Assembly: GCA_047631555.1 (NCBI GenBank)
Contig: JBLHZY010000002.1
Span: 496,001-560,000, forward strand
Length of the DNA: 64,000 nt
DNA from: JBLHZY01 sp047631555
GTDB taxonomy: Bacteria; Pseudomonadota; Alphaproteobacteria; Rhodobacterales; Rhodobacteraceae
Direction: 5' to 3'
Shown: positions 42,015 through 51,103 of the stretch, piece by piece
Numbering within the stretch: the stretch's first letter is position 1
Layout of the letters: each line of letters starts with the position of its first letter
Notes under the pieces: model-generated
Told to the model about the DNA's origin: nothing
Databases searched by the model: none
The model's input: only the letters and a program-made list of their open reading frames with translations
Translations under genes and position numbers: made by a program

Positions 42015-45000
42015 TTGCGTTTTAACAAACTCCGCCTGAACGGCTTCAAAAGCTTTGTCGATCCGACCGATTTGATTATCGCGGATGGGCTTACGGGCGT
42101 TGTGGGGCCGAATGGTTGCGGGAAGTCGAATCTCTTGGAGGCGCTGCGCTGGGTGATGGGCGAAAACCGCCCCACGGCGATGCGCGGCGGCGGTATGGAA
42201 GATGTGATCTTTGCGGGCGCCTCGACCCGGCCCGCGCGCAACTTTGCCGAAGTTGGCCTGTTTATTGATAACTCTGAGCGCCTTGCCCCAAGCGGCTTTA
42301 ACGAGAGCGATGGGCTTGAGATTATTCGCCGGATCACGCGCGATGCGGGCTCGGCTTATAAGGTCAACGCCAAGGACGTGCGCGCGCGCGATGTGCAGAT
42401 GTTGTTTGCGGATGCCTCAACGGGCGCGCATTCGCCCGCGCTTGTGCGCCAAGGGCAGATATCTGAGTTGATCAACGCCAAGCCGAAGAACCGCCGCCGT
42501 ATTTTGGAAGAAGCGGCCGGGATTTCGGGCCTGTACCAGCGCCGCCATGAGGCCGAGTTAAAGCTAAAGGGCGCCGAGACAAACCTCACCCGCGTTGACG
42601 ATGTGATTGAGCAATTGGCCGCGCAATTGGGGCAGTTGGCCCGCCAAGCCCGGCAAGCCGCGCGCTACCGTGAGATCGGCGATGAGCTGCGCCGCGCCGA
42701 AGGCTTGCTGCTGTATCGCCGCTGGCGCGAGGCCGATGAAGCACGCCAAGAAGCGGGCGAAATCCTAACCGAACGCACCCGCCAGGCTGGCGAGGCCGAG
42801 CGCCTTGCCCGCGAAGGCAGCAAGGCCCGCGAAGCGCGCGAGGCCGCCTTGCCGCCGCTGCGCGAAGAAGAAGCGATTGCCGCGGCTGTTTTGCAGCGCC
42901 TCACCGTTCAGCGCGATACGCTAACGGATGAAGAGGCGCGCGCCGTTGAAATGATCGAGACGCTGGAGCGGCGGATTGCTCAGCTTGCGGCAGATGGCGA
43001 GCGCGAAGAATCGCTGAACCGGGATGCAGGCGAGACAATTGAGCGGCTTGAATGGGAGGCGCGAGAGCTTACCAAAGCGGGCGAAGGCCATGCGACCAAG
43101 CTTGAAACCGCCGCCGGGATTTCCGCCGAATCTGCTGATATTTTGCAGGACCGCGAAAGCACGCTGAGCGAGTTGACCGAAGACGTTGCCCGCCTTGCCG
43201 CCCGTCATCAAGCCGCGCATCGCCTGCTCGAAGACAATCGCAAAATGATGAGCCGCGCAGAGGGCGAGGCAGAGCGCGCCCGTGAAGCGGTCACCGCCTC
43301 CAAAGATGCGCTCGCGCGTTCAGCCACCGACTTTGAAGCCGCCGAAAAGGCGCAAACAGCCGCGACCGCCGCCGCCGAGGCCGCCGAAGCCGCGCTTGTT
43401 GCCGCCGATGAAGCGCGCAGCGAAGCCCAGTTGCGCGAAGCCGATGCCCGCGCGGGCCGCTCAGAGGCCGAGGGCGAAGTAAATGCTTTGCGCGCCGAAG
43501 TTGGTGCCTTGGCTAAGTTGGTCGAGCGCGACACTGCCGAGGGCGGACATGTCCTTGATATGTTGCGCGTTGAGGCGGGCTATGAGGCGGCGCTTGGTGC
43601 CGCACTGGCCGATGATCTTCGCGCGCCCGCTGTGGGCAAAGATGCGCCCTCCGGCTGGGCCAGCTTGCCCGGTTATACAGACGCGCAAAGCCTGCCGAGC
43701 GGCGTTCGTGCGCTTACGAATTACGTCAGCGTACCGGAGGTCTTGGTGCGCCGTATGGGCCAAGTCGGGCTTGTCGATCGCGATCAGGGCGCGGCCCTTC
43801 AGGCCGATCTCTTGCCCGGCCAGCGGCTCGTCTCCATAGAGGGCGATCTTTGGCGCTGGGACGGTTTTCGCGCCGGGGCCGAAGACGCACCATCGGCGGC
43901 GGCCCTTCGCCTCAAACAGCTCAACCGCCTTGAAGAACTCAAGCAAGAATTGGTCGGCGCGACGGCCCGTTTTGATGGCGCGCTGGCCGCACATACCCTG
44001 CTGCGAGACGAGCTGACAAAAGCCACCGAGGCAGACCAAGCCGCCCGCAACGCCCGCCGCGATGCAGATCGCGCCGTCTCTGACGCCTCGCGCGCTTTGA
44101 GCCGTGCCGAAGCCGATCGCAACATCGCTTCGGGCAAATTGGAAAGCCTCAGCCTCGCTGTTTCGCGCCATGAAGAAGAGGCGATGTCGGCCCGCACCCG
44201 CCTTAAAGAAGCCGAAACCGCTGTGGCGGCTTTGCCCGATCTGGCGGCGGCGCGAGGCGAAGTCGAAGACGTCAAAATGACCGTTGAAGCCGCACGGATG
44301 ACGATGATGGCCAAACGCTCGGCCCATGATGAAATCCGCCGCGAAGGCGAGGCCCGCACGCGCCGCTCGCAAGAAGTGACCAAGGAAGTATCCGGCTGGC
44401 GCCACCGTCTCGAGACTGCCGAAAAACGCATCGCTGAATTGGGCGAGCGCAAGCAAGCTTCCGAGGCAGAACTCAAAGAGGCCTCCGCCGCCCCAGCTGA
44501 GATCAAAGCCAAACGCGAAGAACTCAACGGCGCGATTGCTCAGGCCGAAGCACGGCGCGCCAAATCGGCCGATGGGCTGGCCTTGGGCGAGGCGGCCCTG
44601 CGCGAAGCAACCATGACCGAGCGCGAAGCAGAACGCCTTGCTGGCGAGGCCCGCGAAGCCCGCGCCCGCGCCGAGGCCCGCTCAGATGCGGCGCGAGAAA
44701 CCGTTTCCGCCGCCGCCGAGCGCATTCAAGAAGAGCAAGAAGTCAGCCCGCAAAAACTGCTCGAAACGCTTGACGCTGATCCCGAAAAAATGCCCGCCTC
44801 TGAGGCAATCGAGAACGACGTTAACCGGCTCAAACGTCTGCGCGATGCGCTTGGCGCTGTGAACCTTCGCGCCGAGGAAGACAGCAAAGAAGTGCGCGAA
44901 GAACATGATCTTCTGGTCTCCGAAAAAGCCGATCTCGAAGAGGCGATCAAAAAGCTACGGACTGGGATTTCCTCGCTCAACCGCGAAGGCCGCGAACGTC

Positions 45001-45470
45001 TGCTCACCGCCTTCGAGCAAGTGAATGCGAACTTTTCAAACCTCTTTACCCATCTCTTTGGCGGCGGCGAGGCTAAGCTCGTATTGGTCGAATCTGATGA
45101 TCCTTTGGAAGCCGGCCTTGAGATCATGTGCCAGCCGCCGGGCAAAAAACTCAGCACGCTCAGCTTGCTTTCGGGTGGCGAACAAACACTCACGGCGCTC
45201 GCGCTGATCTTTGCGGTCTTCCTCGCAAATCCCGCGCCGATCTGTGTCCTCGATGAGGTCGACGCGCCGCTTGATGATGCCAATGTTACGCGCTTTTGCG
45301 ATATGCTCGATGAAATGGCCCGCCAAACCGATACGCGCTTTTTGGTGATCACTCACCACGCGGTTACGATGGCCCGCATGGATCGCCTCTTTGGCGTCAC
45401 CATGGCCGAACAAGGCGTGAGCCAACTCGTCTCCGTCGATCTCAAAAAGGCCGAGGCTCTGGTGGCTTAA
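42015..45470 (+). CDS. smc: Chromosome segregation protein SMC
   Basis: An 1151-residue condensin ATPase. Walker A is GPNGCGKSN (residues 31-39). Two long coiled coils (about 165-510 and 635-1000), rich in Ala, Glu and Arg, flank the hinge (about 510-635). The C-terminal head has the signature LLSGGEQTLTALALIF and Walker B ICVLDEVDAPLDD. Start is a TTG at 42015 behind GAGGG; it gives the family start MRFNKLRLNGFKSF. It compacts and separates origins. ScpA and ScpB are not in the window. Confidence 0.96.
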   Translation: MRFNKLRLNGFKSFVDPTDLIIADGLTGVVGPNGCGKSNLLEALRWVMGENRPTAMRGGGMEDVIFAGASTRPARNFAEVGLFIDNSERLAPSGFNESDGLEIIRRITRDAGSAYKVNAKDVRARDVQMLFADASTGAHSPALVRQGQISELINAKPKNRRRILEEAAGISGLYQRRHEAELKLKGAETNLTRVDDVIEQLAAQLGQLARQARQAARYREIGDELRRAEGLLLYRRWREADEARQEAGEILTERTRQAGEAERLAREGSKAREAREAALPPLREEEAIAAAVLQRLTVQRDTLTDEEARAVEMIETLERRIAQLAADGEREESLNRDAGETIERLEWEARELTKAGEGHATKLETAAGISAESADILQDRESTLSELTEDVARLAARHQAAHRLLEDNRKMMSRAEGEAERAREAVTASKDALARSATDFEAAEKAQTAATAAAEAAEAALVAADEARSEAQLREADARAGRSEAEGEVNALRAEVGALAKLVERDTAEGGHVLDMLRVEAGYEAALGAALADDLRAPAVGKDAPSGWASLPGYTDAQSLPSGVRALTNYVSVPEVLVRRMGQVGLVDRDQGAALQADLLPGQRLVSIEGDLWRWDGFRAGAEDAPSAAALRLKQLNRLEELKQELVGATARFDGALAAHTLLRDELTKATEADQAARNARRDADRAVSDASRALSRAEADRNIASGKLESLSLAVSRHEEEAMSARTRLKEAETAVAALPDLAAARGEVEDVKMTVEAARMTMMAKRSAHDEIRREGEARTRRSQEVTKEVSGWRHRLETAEKRIAELGERKQASEAELKEASAAPAEIKAKREELNGAIAQAEARRAKSADGLALGEAALREATMTEREAERLAGEAREARARAEARSDAARETVSAAAERIQEEQEVSPQKLLETLDADPEKMPASEAIENDVNRLKRLRDALGAVNLRAEEDSKEVREEHDLLVSEKADLEEAIKKLRTGISSLNREGRERLLTAFEQVNANFSNLFTHLFGGGEAKLVLVESDDPLEAGLEIMCQPPGKKLSTLSLLSGGEQTLTALALIFAVFLANPAPICVLDEVDAPLDDANVTRFCDMLDEMARQTDTRFLVITHHAVTMARMDRLFGVTMAEQGVSQLVSVDLKKAEALVA

Positions 45471-45483
45471 ACCCATCTTCGCA

Positions 45484-45510
45484 GTTGTCCAAATATCCCC
45501 GCCGGAGGCA
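45484..45510 (-). repeat. Dispersed intergenic repeat, copy B
   Basis: Read on the minus strand: TGCCTCCGGCGGGGATATTT then GGACAAC. It lies just after the smc stop. It is nearly identical, over 27 bases, to the copy at 63376-63402. Confidence 0.75.
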
Positions 45511-45533
45511 AATCCAAGACCCGCTGCGCCAGC

Positions 45534-46706
45534 CTACAGGCGTTTTAGCAATTCCGCCGTTGGCCAAGCATCCGCTGCAAGCCCAAGCCGCTGCTGCTCT
45601 TTTTGAACCGCCTCGCGGGTGCGCGCGCCCAAAATGCCATCAATCTTGCCAACATTATATCCGCGTGCAGCAAGCTTTTTCTGCAGCGATTTCATCTGTG
45701 AATCGGTTAGCCCTGGATCAGGATTGCCCGCATCAAAGACCTGCCCGCCGATAAGCCGCGTGGCAAAATAGGCCGCGGTGGTTACATAAACATAGCTCTG
45801 GTTCCATTCGAAATAGACCCGGTAATTGGGATAGGCGAGAAAAGCCGGACCATGGCGCCCCTCGGGCAAAAGCACCGAAGCAGGCAGGCCTTTGGCGGCG
45901 AAATTACCGCTGCGTGGCCGCACCCCCATTTGCGCCCATTGCTCAGGCGTGAGGCGCGTGCGCAGGCCCGTTTTGCTCCAATCAAGCCCCTCTGGCACGA
46001 CGATTTCTTGCAACCATGGCTCATTCGCCCGCCACCCCAATGCGTGCAGCATCTTAGCGCCTGATAAAAGCGCATCGGGCGCGGATGTTTTGAGCGAAAC
46101 ATGCCCGTCACCGTCGCCATCCATGCCGTTCTCTAGGATGTCTGCGGGCAGCATTTGTACCATGCCGATCTCGCCAGCCCATGCGCCTTTTGTGCTTGTC
46201 GGGCTAAAATCGCCGCGCTCAAAAAGCTCTAGCGCCGAGAGAACTTGCGGCTGAAAAAGCTCCGGGCGACGGCAATCATGCGAAAGAGTTAGAAGCGCGT
46301 CGAGCGTGTTAAAATCGCCCTGAACGGCGCCGTAATCGGTTTCCAATGCCCAAAAGGCCAAAAGAACGCCGCGGTTCACGCCGTAATCCCGCTCAATCCT
46401 GTCGAATACGGATTTGTAACGCGCCGCATTGGCTTTGCCGTTGTTGATCCGGTTTGGGCTGATCACACGGCGGGCAAAATCGGTAAAGCCCATTTTGAAC
46501 ACGCCCTGCGCGCGATCAGCTTTCAAGACGGCCGGGTCTTGGCGCGCGGAGGCAAAGAACTTGTCGACATTGGCGCGTGTATGGCCGGCGGCAATGGCTT
46601 CGGATTTCATCGCGTTCACAAAGGTTGAAAAACTGCCGCCACAGGGCGCGGACTGGGCGAGGTTGGCCCCCAGAAGAAGGGCGGCGAGGGCAGGCAAGAG
46701 GCGCAT
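45534..46706 (-). CDS. Lytic murein transglycosylase, MltB type, with peptidoglycan-binding domain
   Basis: A 390-residue periplasmic enzyme with signal peptide (MRLLPALAALLLGANLAQSA). The SLT_2 domain contains the catalytic Glu in LLAFWALETDYGAVQGDF, and EIGMVQMLPADILENGMDGD follows. A C-terminal PG_binding_1 domain (about residues 330-388) reads LQKKLAARGYNVGKIDGILG. It has no lipobox, unlike MltB itself. It stands alone between smc and cobD. Confidence 0.94.
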   Translation of the reverse strand: MRLLPALAALLLGANLAQSAPCGGSFSTFVNAMKSEAIAAGHTRANVDKFFASARQDPAVLKADRAQGVFKMGFTDFARRVISPNRINNGKANAARYKSVFDRIERDYGVNRGVLLAFWALETDYGAVQGDFNTLDALLTLSHDCRRPELFQPQVLSALELFERGDFSPTSTKGAWAGEIGMVQMLPADILENGMDGDGDGHVSLKTSAPDALLSGAKMLHALGWRANEPWLQEIVVPEGLDWSKTGLRTRLTPEQWAQMGVRPRSGNFAAKGLPASVLLPEGRHGPAFLAYPNYRVYFEWNQSYVYVTTAAYFATRLIGGQVFDAGNPDPGLTDSQMKSLQKKLAARGYNVGKIDGILGARTREAVQKEQQRLGLAADAWPTAELLKRL

Positions 46707-46754
46707 GAAATATCCTTCGAAACAATACCGGGTCACCCTAACAGCCTGAATCTT

Positions 46755-47684
46755 CTAGGCAAGAAGCTGGGCGATCAACAAGGCGGCAACTGCGGTGAAA
46801 AGCCCTAAAGTCCAAGCGCGCCAAAGCTGGGCAATCGCGGCTTCGATTTGTGGGGCGCCGGGCGCACGATCGCCGCCCTCATTGACCCATGGAAATTCAC
46901 GCATCTCGCCCTCATAGCTGCGCGGCCCGCTGAGCGCGACACCAAGCGTGCGCGCCATTGCGGCCTCGGGCCAGCCAGCATTTGGCGAGCGGTGCAGCTT
47001 GGCATCCGTATAGACGCCGCGAAAAGAATCGCGCGGTCCCGAATAGGCGATCAGAACCGCAGAGAGGCGCGCCGGGATCAGATTAAGCAGATCATCAAAG
47101 CGCGCGGCGGCCCAGCCAAAAGCCTCAAGGCGCGGCGTGCGATAGCCGACCATACTGTCGGCGGTATTGGTTATTTTATAGATCAACAGGCCGGGCAGCC
47201 CGCCGATGAGAAACCAAAATGCAGGGGCAATCACCCCGTCTGAGAAATTTTCAGCGCCGCTTTCAATGGCCGCGCGGGCAACGGCGGCGCCATCCATATC
47301 TGCTGTGTCGCGGCCCACAATCATCGCCACAGCATCGCGCCCTTCTTTGAGGCTATTGCGCAGGCCTTTGGCAACATCACGCAGATGATCGACAAGCGAA
47401 CGCTGCGCCAAAAGTATGGCAAGGACGAGCACTTCTGCTACATGGGTTGGCAAGGCTTTGAGGAGCAGGCCAAGCGCGCCGGTCCCAAGAACAAGCGCCA
47501 ACATCACAGCGATCCCAAGCAATTTGCGCCGCTTGGGCGCATGCGAAAGATCGTTGAAACGGATTTCAAGCCTGCTGATCAGGCGACCCATAAGAACGGC
47601 AGGGTGCGGCGCGCGCGACCAGATCCACTTTGGCTCTCCAAGGAGGGCATCAAGGGCGGCGGCGAGGGCAAAAACAATAATCAT
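46755..47684 (-). CDS. cobD: Adenosylcobinamide-phosphate synthase
   Basis: A 309-residue inner-membrane protein (called CbiB in the anaerobic naming) that attaches aminopropanol phosphate to adenosylcobyric acid. Family motifs are LDALLGEPKWIWSRAPHPAV near the N-terminus, VGRDTADMDGAAVARAAIES in the middle and NTADSMVGYRTPRLEAFGWA. Four or more membrane helices. The start overlaps the cobC stop as ATGA. Confidence 0.95.
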   Translation of the reverse strand: MIIVFALAAALDALLGEPKWIWSRAPHPAVLMGRLISRLEIRFNDLSHAPKRRKLLGIAVMLALVLGTGALGLLLKALPTHVAEVLVLAILLAQRSLVDHLRDVAKGLRNSLKEGRDAVAMIVGRDTADMDGAAVARAAIESGAENFSDGVIAPAFWFLIGGLPGLLIYKITNTADSMVGYRTPRLEAFGWAAARFDDLLNLIPARLSAVLIAYSGPRDSFRGVYTDAKLHRSPNAGWPEAAMARTLGVALSGPRSYEGEMREFPWVNEGGDRAPGAPQIEAAIAQLWRAWTLGLFTAVAALLIAQLLA

Positions 47685-48646
47685 AACAGGGCAGTTTCGA
47701 GTTGGTTCCAACCGCTCTTTTTGGGAAGGCCAAGGCGGATAAGGCTTTGAGAATATGGGAAAATACGGCTCCAAATATGCGCTTTGGCGAGACGGTTTTG
47801 AAAAGCAGTGGCATCGCGAACGTCGTAAAGGCGGAACAGATCGGTGCCGCCGATAAGGGCGCTGTGCGGGGCCATTAAAGCATCAAGCCTGGCGGCGTCG
47901 ATGGCGAGGCGCGCCCGCGCTTCATCAGCCCAAATTGTATCCCGTAAAGCGCGTGTCCCGATCTCGATGGCTGGGCCGGAGGCCGCCCAAGGGCCAAGCA
48001 GATCGTTTAAAGAAGCCGCGCCGTTTTCCAGCGTTTCAGGGTGCGCGATGGCAAAGCCAAGGCGCAGCCCGGCAAGGCCCCAGAATTTGCCGAAACTTTT
48101 GAGGATGATTGTGCCGGGTGCTGCACTCTTGGCGATCAGGCTTTGGCCCGGCATGACATGGCAAAAACTCTCGTCGATGATCGTCAGCGGAGCTGCGCCT
48201 TGGGGATTTGCGAGGCGGCCATCGGGATTGTTGGGATGGACAAAAACCTCCGCCTCAATCCCTGTCGCGGCGTGATCCAAAACCTCCCAACCAGCGGCGG
48301 CAAAAGCGGCGGCATGTTCGTTATAGGTTGGCGTTTGGATCGAGACGCGCCCTATTGGACGCAGATGCGGGATGCGCGCGATGATGGCCGAGGCGCCGTG
48401 GGCGGGGATGATTTGCGCCTCATCCGGCACATTCCAGAACTGGCGCGCGGCATCGACAAGCGCGCGCTGTGCGTTTTGGTCGGGCAGGACTTCCCAAGCT
48501 TGAGCCGAGATTTCGCCGACGGGGTATGGCTCTGGATTGATGCCGGTCGAAAGATCAATCCAGTCAGCGCGCGCGCCACCAAACTCGGCAATCGCAGCAT
48601 CAAGACCGCCGCCATGATCGCGCGGCGATTTTGCGGGCTGGGCCAC
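47681..48646 (-). CDS. cobC: Threonine-phosphate decarboxylase-like PLP enzyme CobC
   Basis: A 321-residue class I/II aminotransferase-fold protein. It begins HGGGLDAAIAEFGGARADWID and LSTGINPEPYPVG, typical of CobC, and the PLP Lys is in ILKSFGKFWGLAGLRLGF. It should provide (R)-1-amino-2-propanol phosphate from threonine phosphate for the lower nucleotide loop. It sits in operon order DUF1636, cobC, cobD with one-base gaps or overlaps. Confidence 0.93.
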   Translation of the reverse strand: MAQPAKSPRDHGGGLDAAIAEFGGARADWIDLSTGINPEPYPVGEISAQAWEVLPDQNAQRALVDAARQFWNVPDEAQIIPAHGASAIIARIPHLRPIGRVSIQTPTYNEHAAAFAAAGWEVLDHAATGIEAEVFVHPNNPDGRLANPQGAAPLTIIDESFCHVMPGQSLIAKSAAPGTIILKSFGKFWGLAGLRLGFAIAHPETLENGAASLNDLLGPWAASGPAIEIGTRALRDTIWADEARARLAIDAARLDALMAPHSALIGGTDLFRLYDVRDATAFQNRLAKAHIWSRIFPYSQSLIRLGLPKKSGWNQLETALL

Positions 48647-48647
48647 G

Positions 48648-49022
48648 CTATGCGCCTTCGGGAAGCGGCGGGTGGCGGGTCACGAAATGCCCCTTAACCC
48701 CTTGGGGCCATTCACGATATGGCACTTGGCCCGTATCGGATGCGGCATGTTTGGCGGCGTAATCTACGATCGCTTCGGCATCCTCAACCGAGCCTTCAAA
48801 GCGCCCCAAAGTATAGGCCAATTTGCCCGCGGCTTGGACGGCGATATTGCAGCTGTGATCACAGCCCATCAGGCAGGAAACGCGGCGTGTTTTGATATCT
48901 GTGCGGCCAGAGGCGGCGGCCTCAACAGCATGGGCGAGCTTTTCGCCATCCGTTTGGCCCGCCGTTTCGGCGTCCCAATCGTCGCGTTTGCATGTATCGC
49001 AAATGGTTATCCAAGTTGCCAA
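48648..49022 (-). CDS. DUF1636 family metal- or Fe-S-binding protein
   Basis: A 124-residue protein. Two Cys pairs stand out: ICDTCKRDDW near residue 8 and SCLMGCDHSCNIAVQ near residue 50, an arrangement like thioredoxin-like [2Fe-2S] ferredoxins. The family (DUF1636) recurs in cobalamin clusters of alphaproteobacteria, but its role is not known. It is the first gene of the cobC-cobD operon. A part in electron supply or cobalt handling is speculation. Confidence 0.88.
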   Translation of the reverse strand: MATWITICDTCKRDDWDAETAGQTDGEKLAHAVEAAASGRTDIKTRRVSCLMGCDHSCNIAVQAAGKLAYTLGRFEGSVEDAEAIVDYAAKHAASDTGQVPYREWPQGVKGHFVTRHPPLPEGA

Positions 49023-49117
49023 TTTTCCGCTCTCCTTGCCTCATGAATACGCGTTCAAGCGGATTTTTGCTTGCCATGCAAGGCCCGGTAGATTTTCGCG
49101 GCTCATTACGTTTGAGT

Positions 49118-49132
49118 TAACCATTGTTTAGG
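49118..49132. promoter_or_regulatory. CtrA-like site, one mismatch (TTAA-N7-TTAG)
   Basis: TTAACC at 49118-49123 with TTAG at 49129-49132. It lies 50 bases before the receiver-like gene. A single-mismatch match is expected several times per window by chance, so the context carries the weight. Confidence 0.35.
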
Positions 49133-49181
49133 GCTTTGATAAGACTCTGTCTTCACGGACCGACCGAACACATGGAACAGA

Positions 49182-49568
49182 ATGCCCACAATGAAAGTCT
49201 TGATTGTTCAGAGCAAGCACGAGCTAGGCCGCGTTTGGCAGCGACATTTGGCGCGCCAAGGTTGTGAGGTTGTGCTTGCGAGCAATGAGGACGAGGCCAT
49301 TTGCGATCTGCGAAAACGGTCTGTGGATGTGGTTGTGCTTGATCTGGTGTTGGAGGGGGGCGGCGCGTTTTCTGTTGCTGATTTTGCCGCCTATCGCCAC
49401 CCGGAGGCCAAGGTCATTTTTGTGACCAATACGCGCTTTTTCTCGGATGGGTCGATCTTTCAGCACATCACCAATGCGGCCGCCTTCCTGCCGACCGAGA
49501 CCTCGCTTGAGGATCTCAGCGCGGTTGTTGGGCATCACTGCCCAAGGCCAAAAGCCGCGGCGGGCTAG
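49182..49568 (+). CDS. Lone receiver-like protein with degenerate active site
   Basis: A 128-residue protein with the length and strand pattern of a response-regulator receiver domain: KVLIVQSKHELGRVWQ, then VDVVVLDLVLEGGG, with Asp54 in the place of the phosphorylated Asp. The acidic pair normally following strand 1 is replaced by Gln-Ser-Lys, and the conserved Lys before Pro is missing (AFLPTETS). Thus normal phosphorylation is doubtful. No output domain. A CtrA-like site lies upstream. Its partner is unknown. Confidence 0.75.
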   Translation: MPTMKVLIVQSKHELGRVWQRHLARQGCEVVLASNEDEAICDLRKRSVDVVVLDLVLEGGGAFSVADFAAYRHPEAKVIFVTNTRFFSDGSIFQHITNAAAFLPTETSLEDLSAVVGHHCPRPKAAAG

Positions 49569-50543
49569 CTAGCCGCGTCCATGCGGCGCCAGCCAATCGA
49601 TAGCGGGGCCAATGGGCACGATGCGATGAGGGTTGATGGTGTCGTGGCTATAGTAATAGTGGCGCGTGATGTGATCGAAATTGACTGTCTCGGCCACGCC
49701 TTCCCATTGATAGAGTTCGCGCGCATAGGCCCAAAGATTGGGATAATCGACGAGGCGTTTGCGATTGCATTTGAAGTGCCCGTGATAGACCGGATCAAAG
49801 CGAAACAGGGTCGTGACAAGGCGCCAATCGGCCTCGGTGATTTGATTACCCATCAGGTAGCGATTTGTTTTTAGACGAGTTTCCAGCCAATCGAGGCTAT
49901 CAAAAAGCGGGCCAACGGCGGCTTCATAGGCGCGCTGCGTCGTGGCAAATCCCGCTTTGTAAACGCCGTTATTGACCGTGTCATAGATGCGCGCGTTTAC
50001 GGATTCGATCTCGTCGCGCAATTCTTGGGGCCAGAAATCGAGCGAGTTGCCAGTGATCCCATCAAAGGCGGAATTGAGCATGCGGATGATCTCGGCGCTC
50101 TCGTTTGAGACGATGGTTTGGCGCTGTTTGTCCCAAAGGATCGGGACGGTCACGCGGCCAGAGATATTGGGATCGGCGCGCAGGTATACGTCGCGGGCAA
50201 AGGGCATGTCATAAAGCGTATCGCCCGTGGCGCCGGGGAAATTGGTCGCGAATGTCCAGCCGTCGGATAGCATGTCGGGGTGCACCACAGAGATGCTGAT
50301 ATGATCTGTGAGGTCTTTGAGGGCGCGAAAGATCAATGTGCGATGCGCCCATGGGCAGGCGAGCGAAACATATAGATGATAACGCCCCGATTCGGCCTTG
50401 AACCCGTCGGTTCCGCTTGGGCCTTTGCTGCCATCGGGGGTAATCCAGTTGCGAAATGTGGTGACGCTGCGTTTGAATGCGCCGCCTGTTTCATCGGTGT
50501 CGTACCACTGATCAATCCACTCGCCGTCTTTCAGAAAACCCAT
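49569..50543 (-). CDS. Glutathionyl-hydroquinone reductase (Xi-class glutathione transferase)
   Basis: A 324-residue protein of the YqjG/ECM4 family. The thioredoxin-fold active site is LACPWAHRTLIFRALK (CPWA motif with the nucleophilic Cys). The family blocks TLYDMPFARDVYLRADPN and VTVPILWDKQRQTIVSNES follow, and the C-terminal helical domain contains RLVTTLFRFDPVYHGHFKCN. It reduces glutathionylated hydroquinones. Its stop abuts the stop of the receiver-like gene. Confidence 0.94.
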   Translation of the reverse strand: MGFLKDGEWIDQWYDTDETGGAFKRSVTTFRNWITPDGSKGPSGTDGFKAESGRYHLYVSLACPWAHRTLIFRALKDLTDHISISVVHPDMLSDGWTFATNFPGATGDTLYDMPFARDVYLRADPNISGRVTVPILWDKQRQTIVSNESAEIIRMLNSAFDGITGNSLDFWPQELRDEIESVNARIYDTVNNGVYKAGFATTQRAYEAAVGPLFDSLDWLETRLKTNRYLMGNQITEADWRLVTTLFRFDPVYHGHFKCNRKRLVDYPNLWAYARELYQWEGVAETVNFDHITRHYYYSHDTINPHRIVPIGPAIDWLAPHGRG

Positions 50544-50864
50544 CTTCGCGCTCCTTTATGCTTGGGGGTAGAGATAACCTGAGCGCTGGCGCAGGGAAAC
50601 CGCTGGGAATGCGCATCTACTCTGCGCTGATGCACAGAGGTCGGCCCGTCCCTGGCGCTTGGTTGGTCTGGATATTTTGGCTTAAGGGTTTGCGCCGATC
50701 CGCCCATGCCCTTATACCCCAATGAAACGACGCCCAACCGGGCCAGAGAGGTTGGCAGCGCAGGGATCGACCCAGATAGGGGATCACACCGCTGCATCGT
50801 TTGAATTGTCCGACCTCTTTGCGCCTGCGCTGCGGCTTTTGCTGCCATAAGAGAGGACATTTTC
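50544..50864. other. 321-base non-coding leader region of the cbiX-cobM operon
   Basis: No convincing gene on either strand. It should contain the promoter of the rightward cobalamin operon and the leftward promoter of the glutathionyl reductase gene. Several short hairpins can form, for instance GCGCA...TGCGC pairs near 50610-50650. The B12 box and the CCGCNACTG core of a cobalamin riboswitch are absent. The segment just before the gene has GAGAGGA at 50851-50857 as ribosome-binding site. Confidence 0.5.
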
Positions 50865-51101
50865 ATGCGCTTTGCTTTGCTTTCATCAATCTCGTTCGTT
50901 CTGGGCCTTTTCGCCGGGCCGCTTGCCGCGCATCCGGGGCATTTGGTCGATCAGTTGGGCCATGATCATTGGGTCGCTGGTGCGGCGGCGGGGGCGGCGA
51001 TTGCGATTGCGCTTTGGGGCGCGCTCAAGGGCAAATCGGGCGAAAATTCCAGCGATGAAGACGTAGAAGAGGGCGCAGAGCCCGTCCCACAGGAGGCCTG
51101 A
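50865..51101 (+). CDS. Small membrane protein, DUF6732-like
   Basis: A 78-residue protein: signal-like segment MRFALLSSISFVLGLFAGPL, a His-containing stretch AAHPGHLVDQLGHDHW, a membrane helix VAGAAAGAAIAIALWGAL and an acidic tail EDVEEGAEPVPQEA. I believe this is the DUF6732 family known from Rhodobacteraceae. The four His could bind a metal, perhaps cobalt, and the gene ends two bases before cbiX. A role in metal delivery is an inference. Confidence 0.75.
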   Translation: MRFALLSSISFVLGLFAGPLAAHPGHLVDQLGHDHWVAGAAAGAAIAIALWGALKGKSGENSSDEDVEEGAEPVPQEA

Positions 51102-51103
51102 GC

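Noticed and set aside
50544..50864. A second cobalamin riboswitch before the cbiX operon
   Set aside because: GGGAATGC occurs once, but the B12 box (GCCAGGAGACC-type) and the CCGCNACTG core are absent on both strands.
50531..50866. A 111-codon minus-strand gene upstream of the glutathionyl reductase
   Set aside because: No family resemblance and no ribosome-binding site, and it covers the presumed promoter region of two divergent genes.
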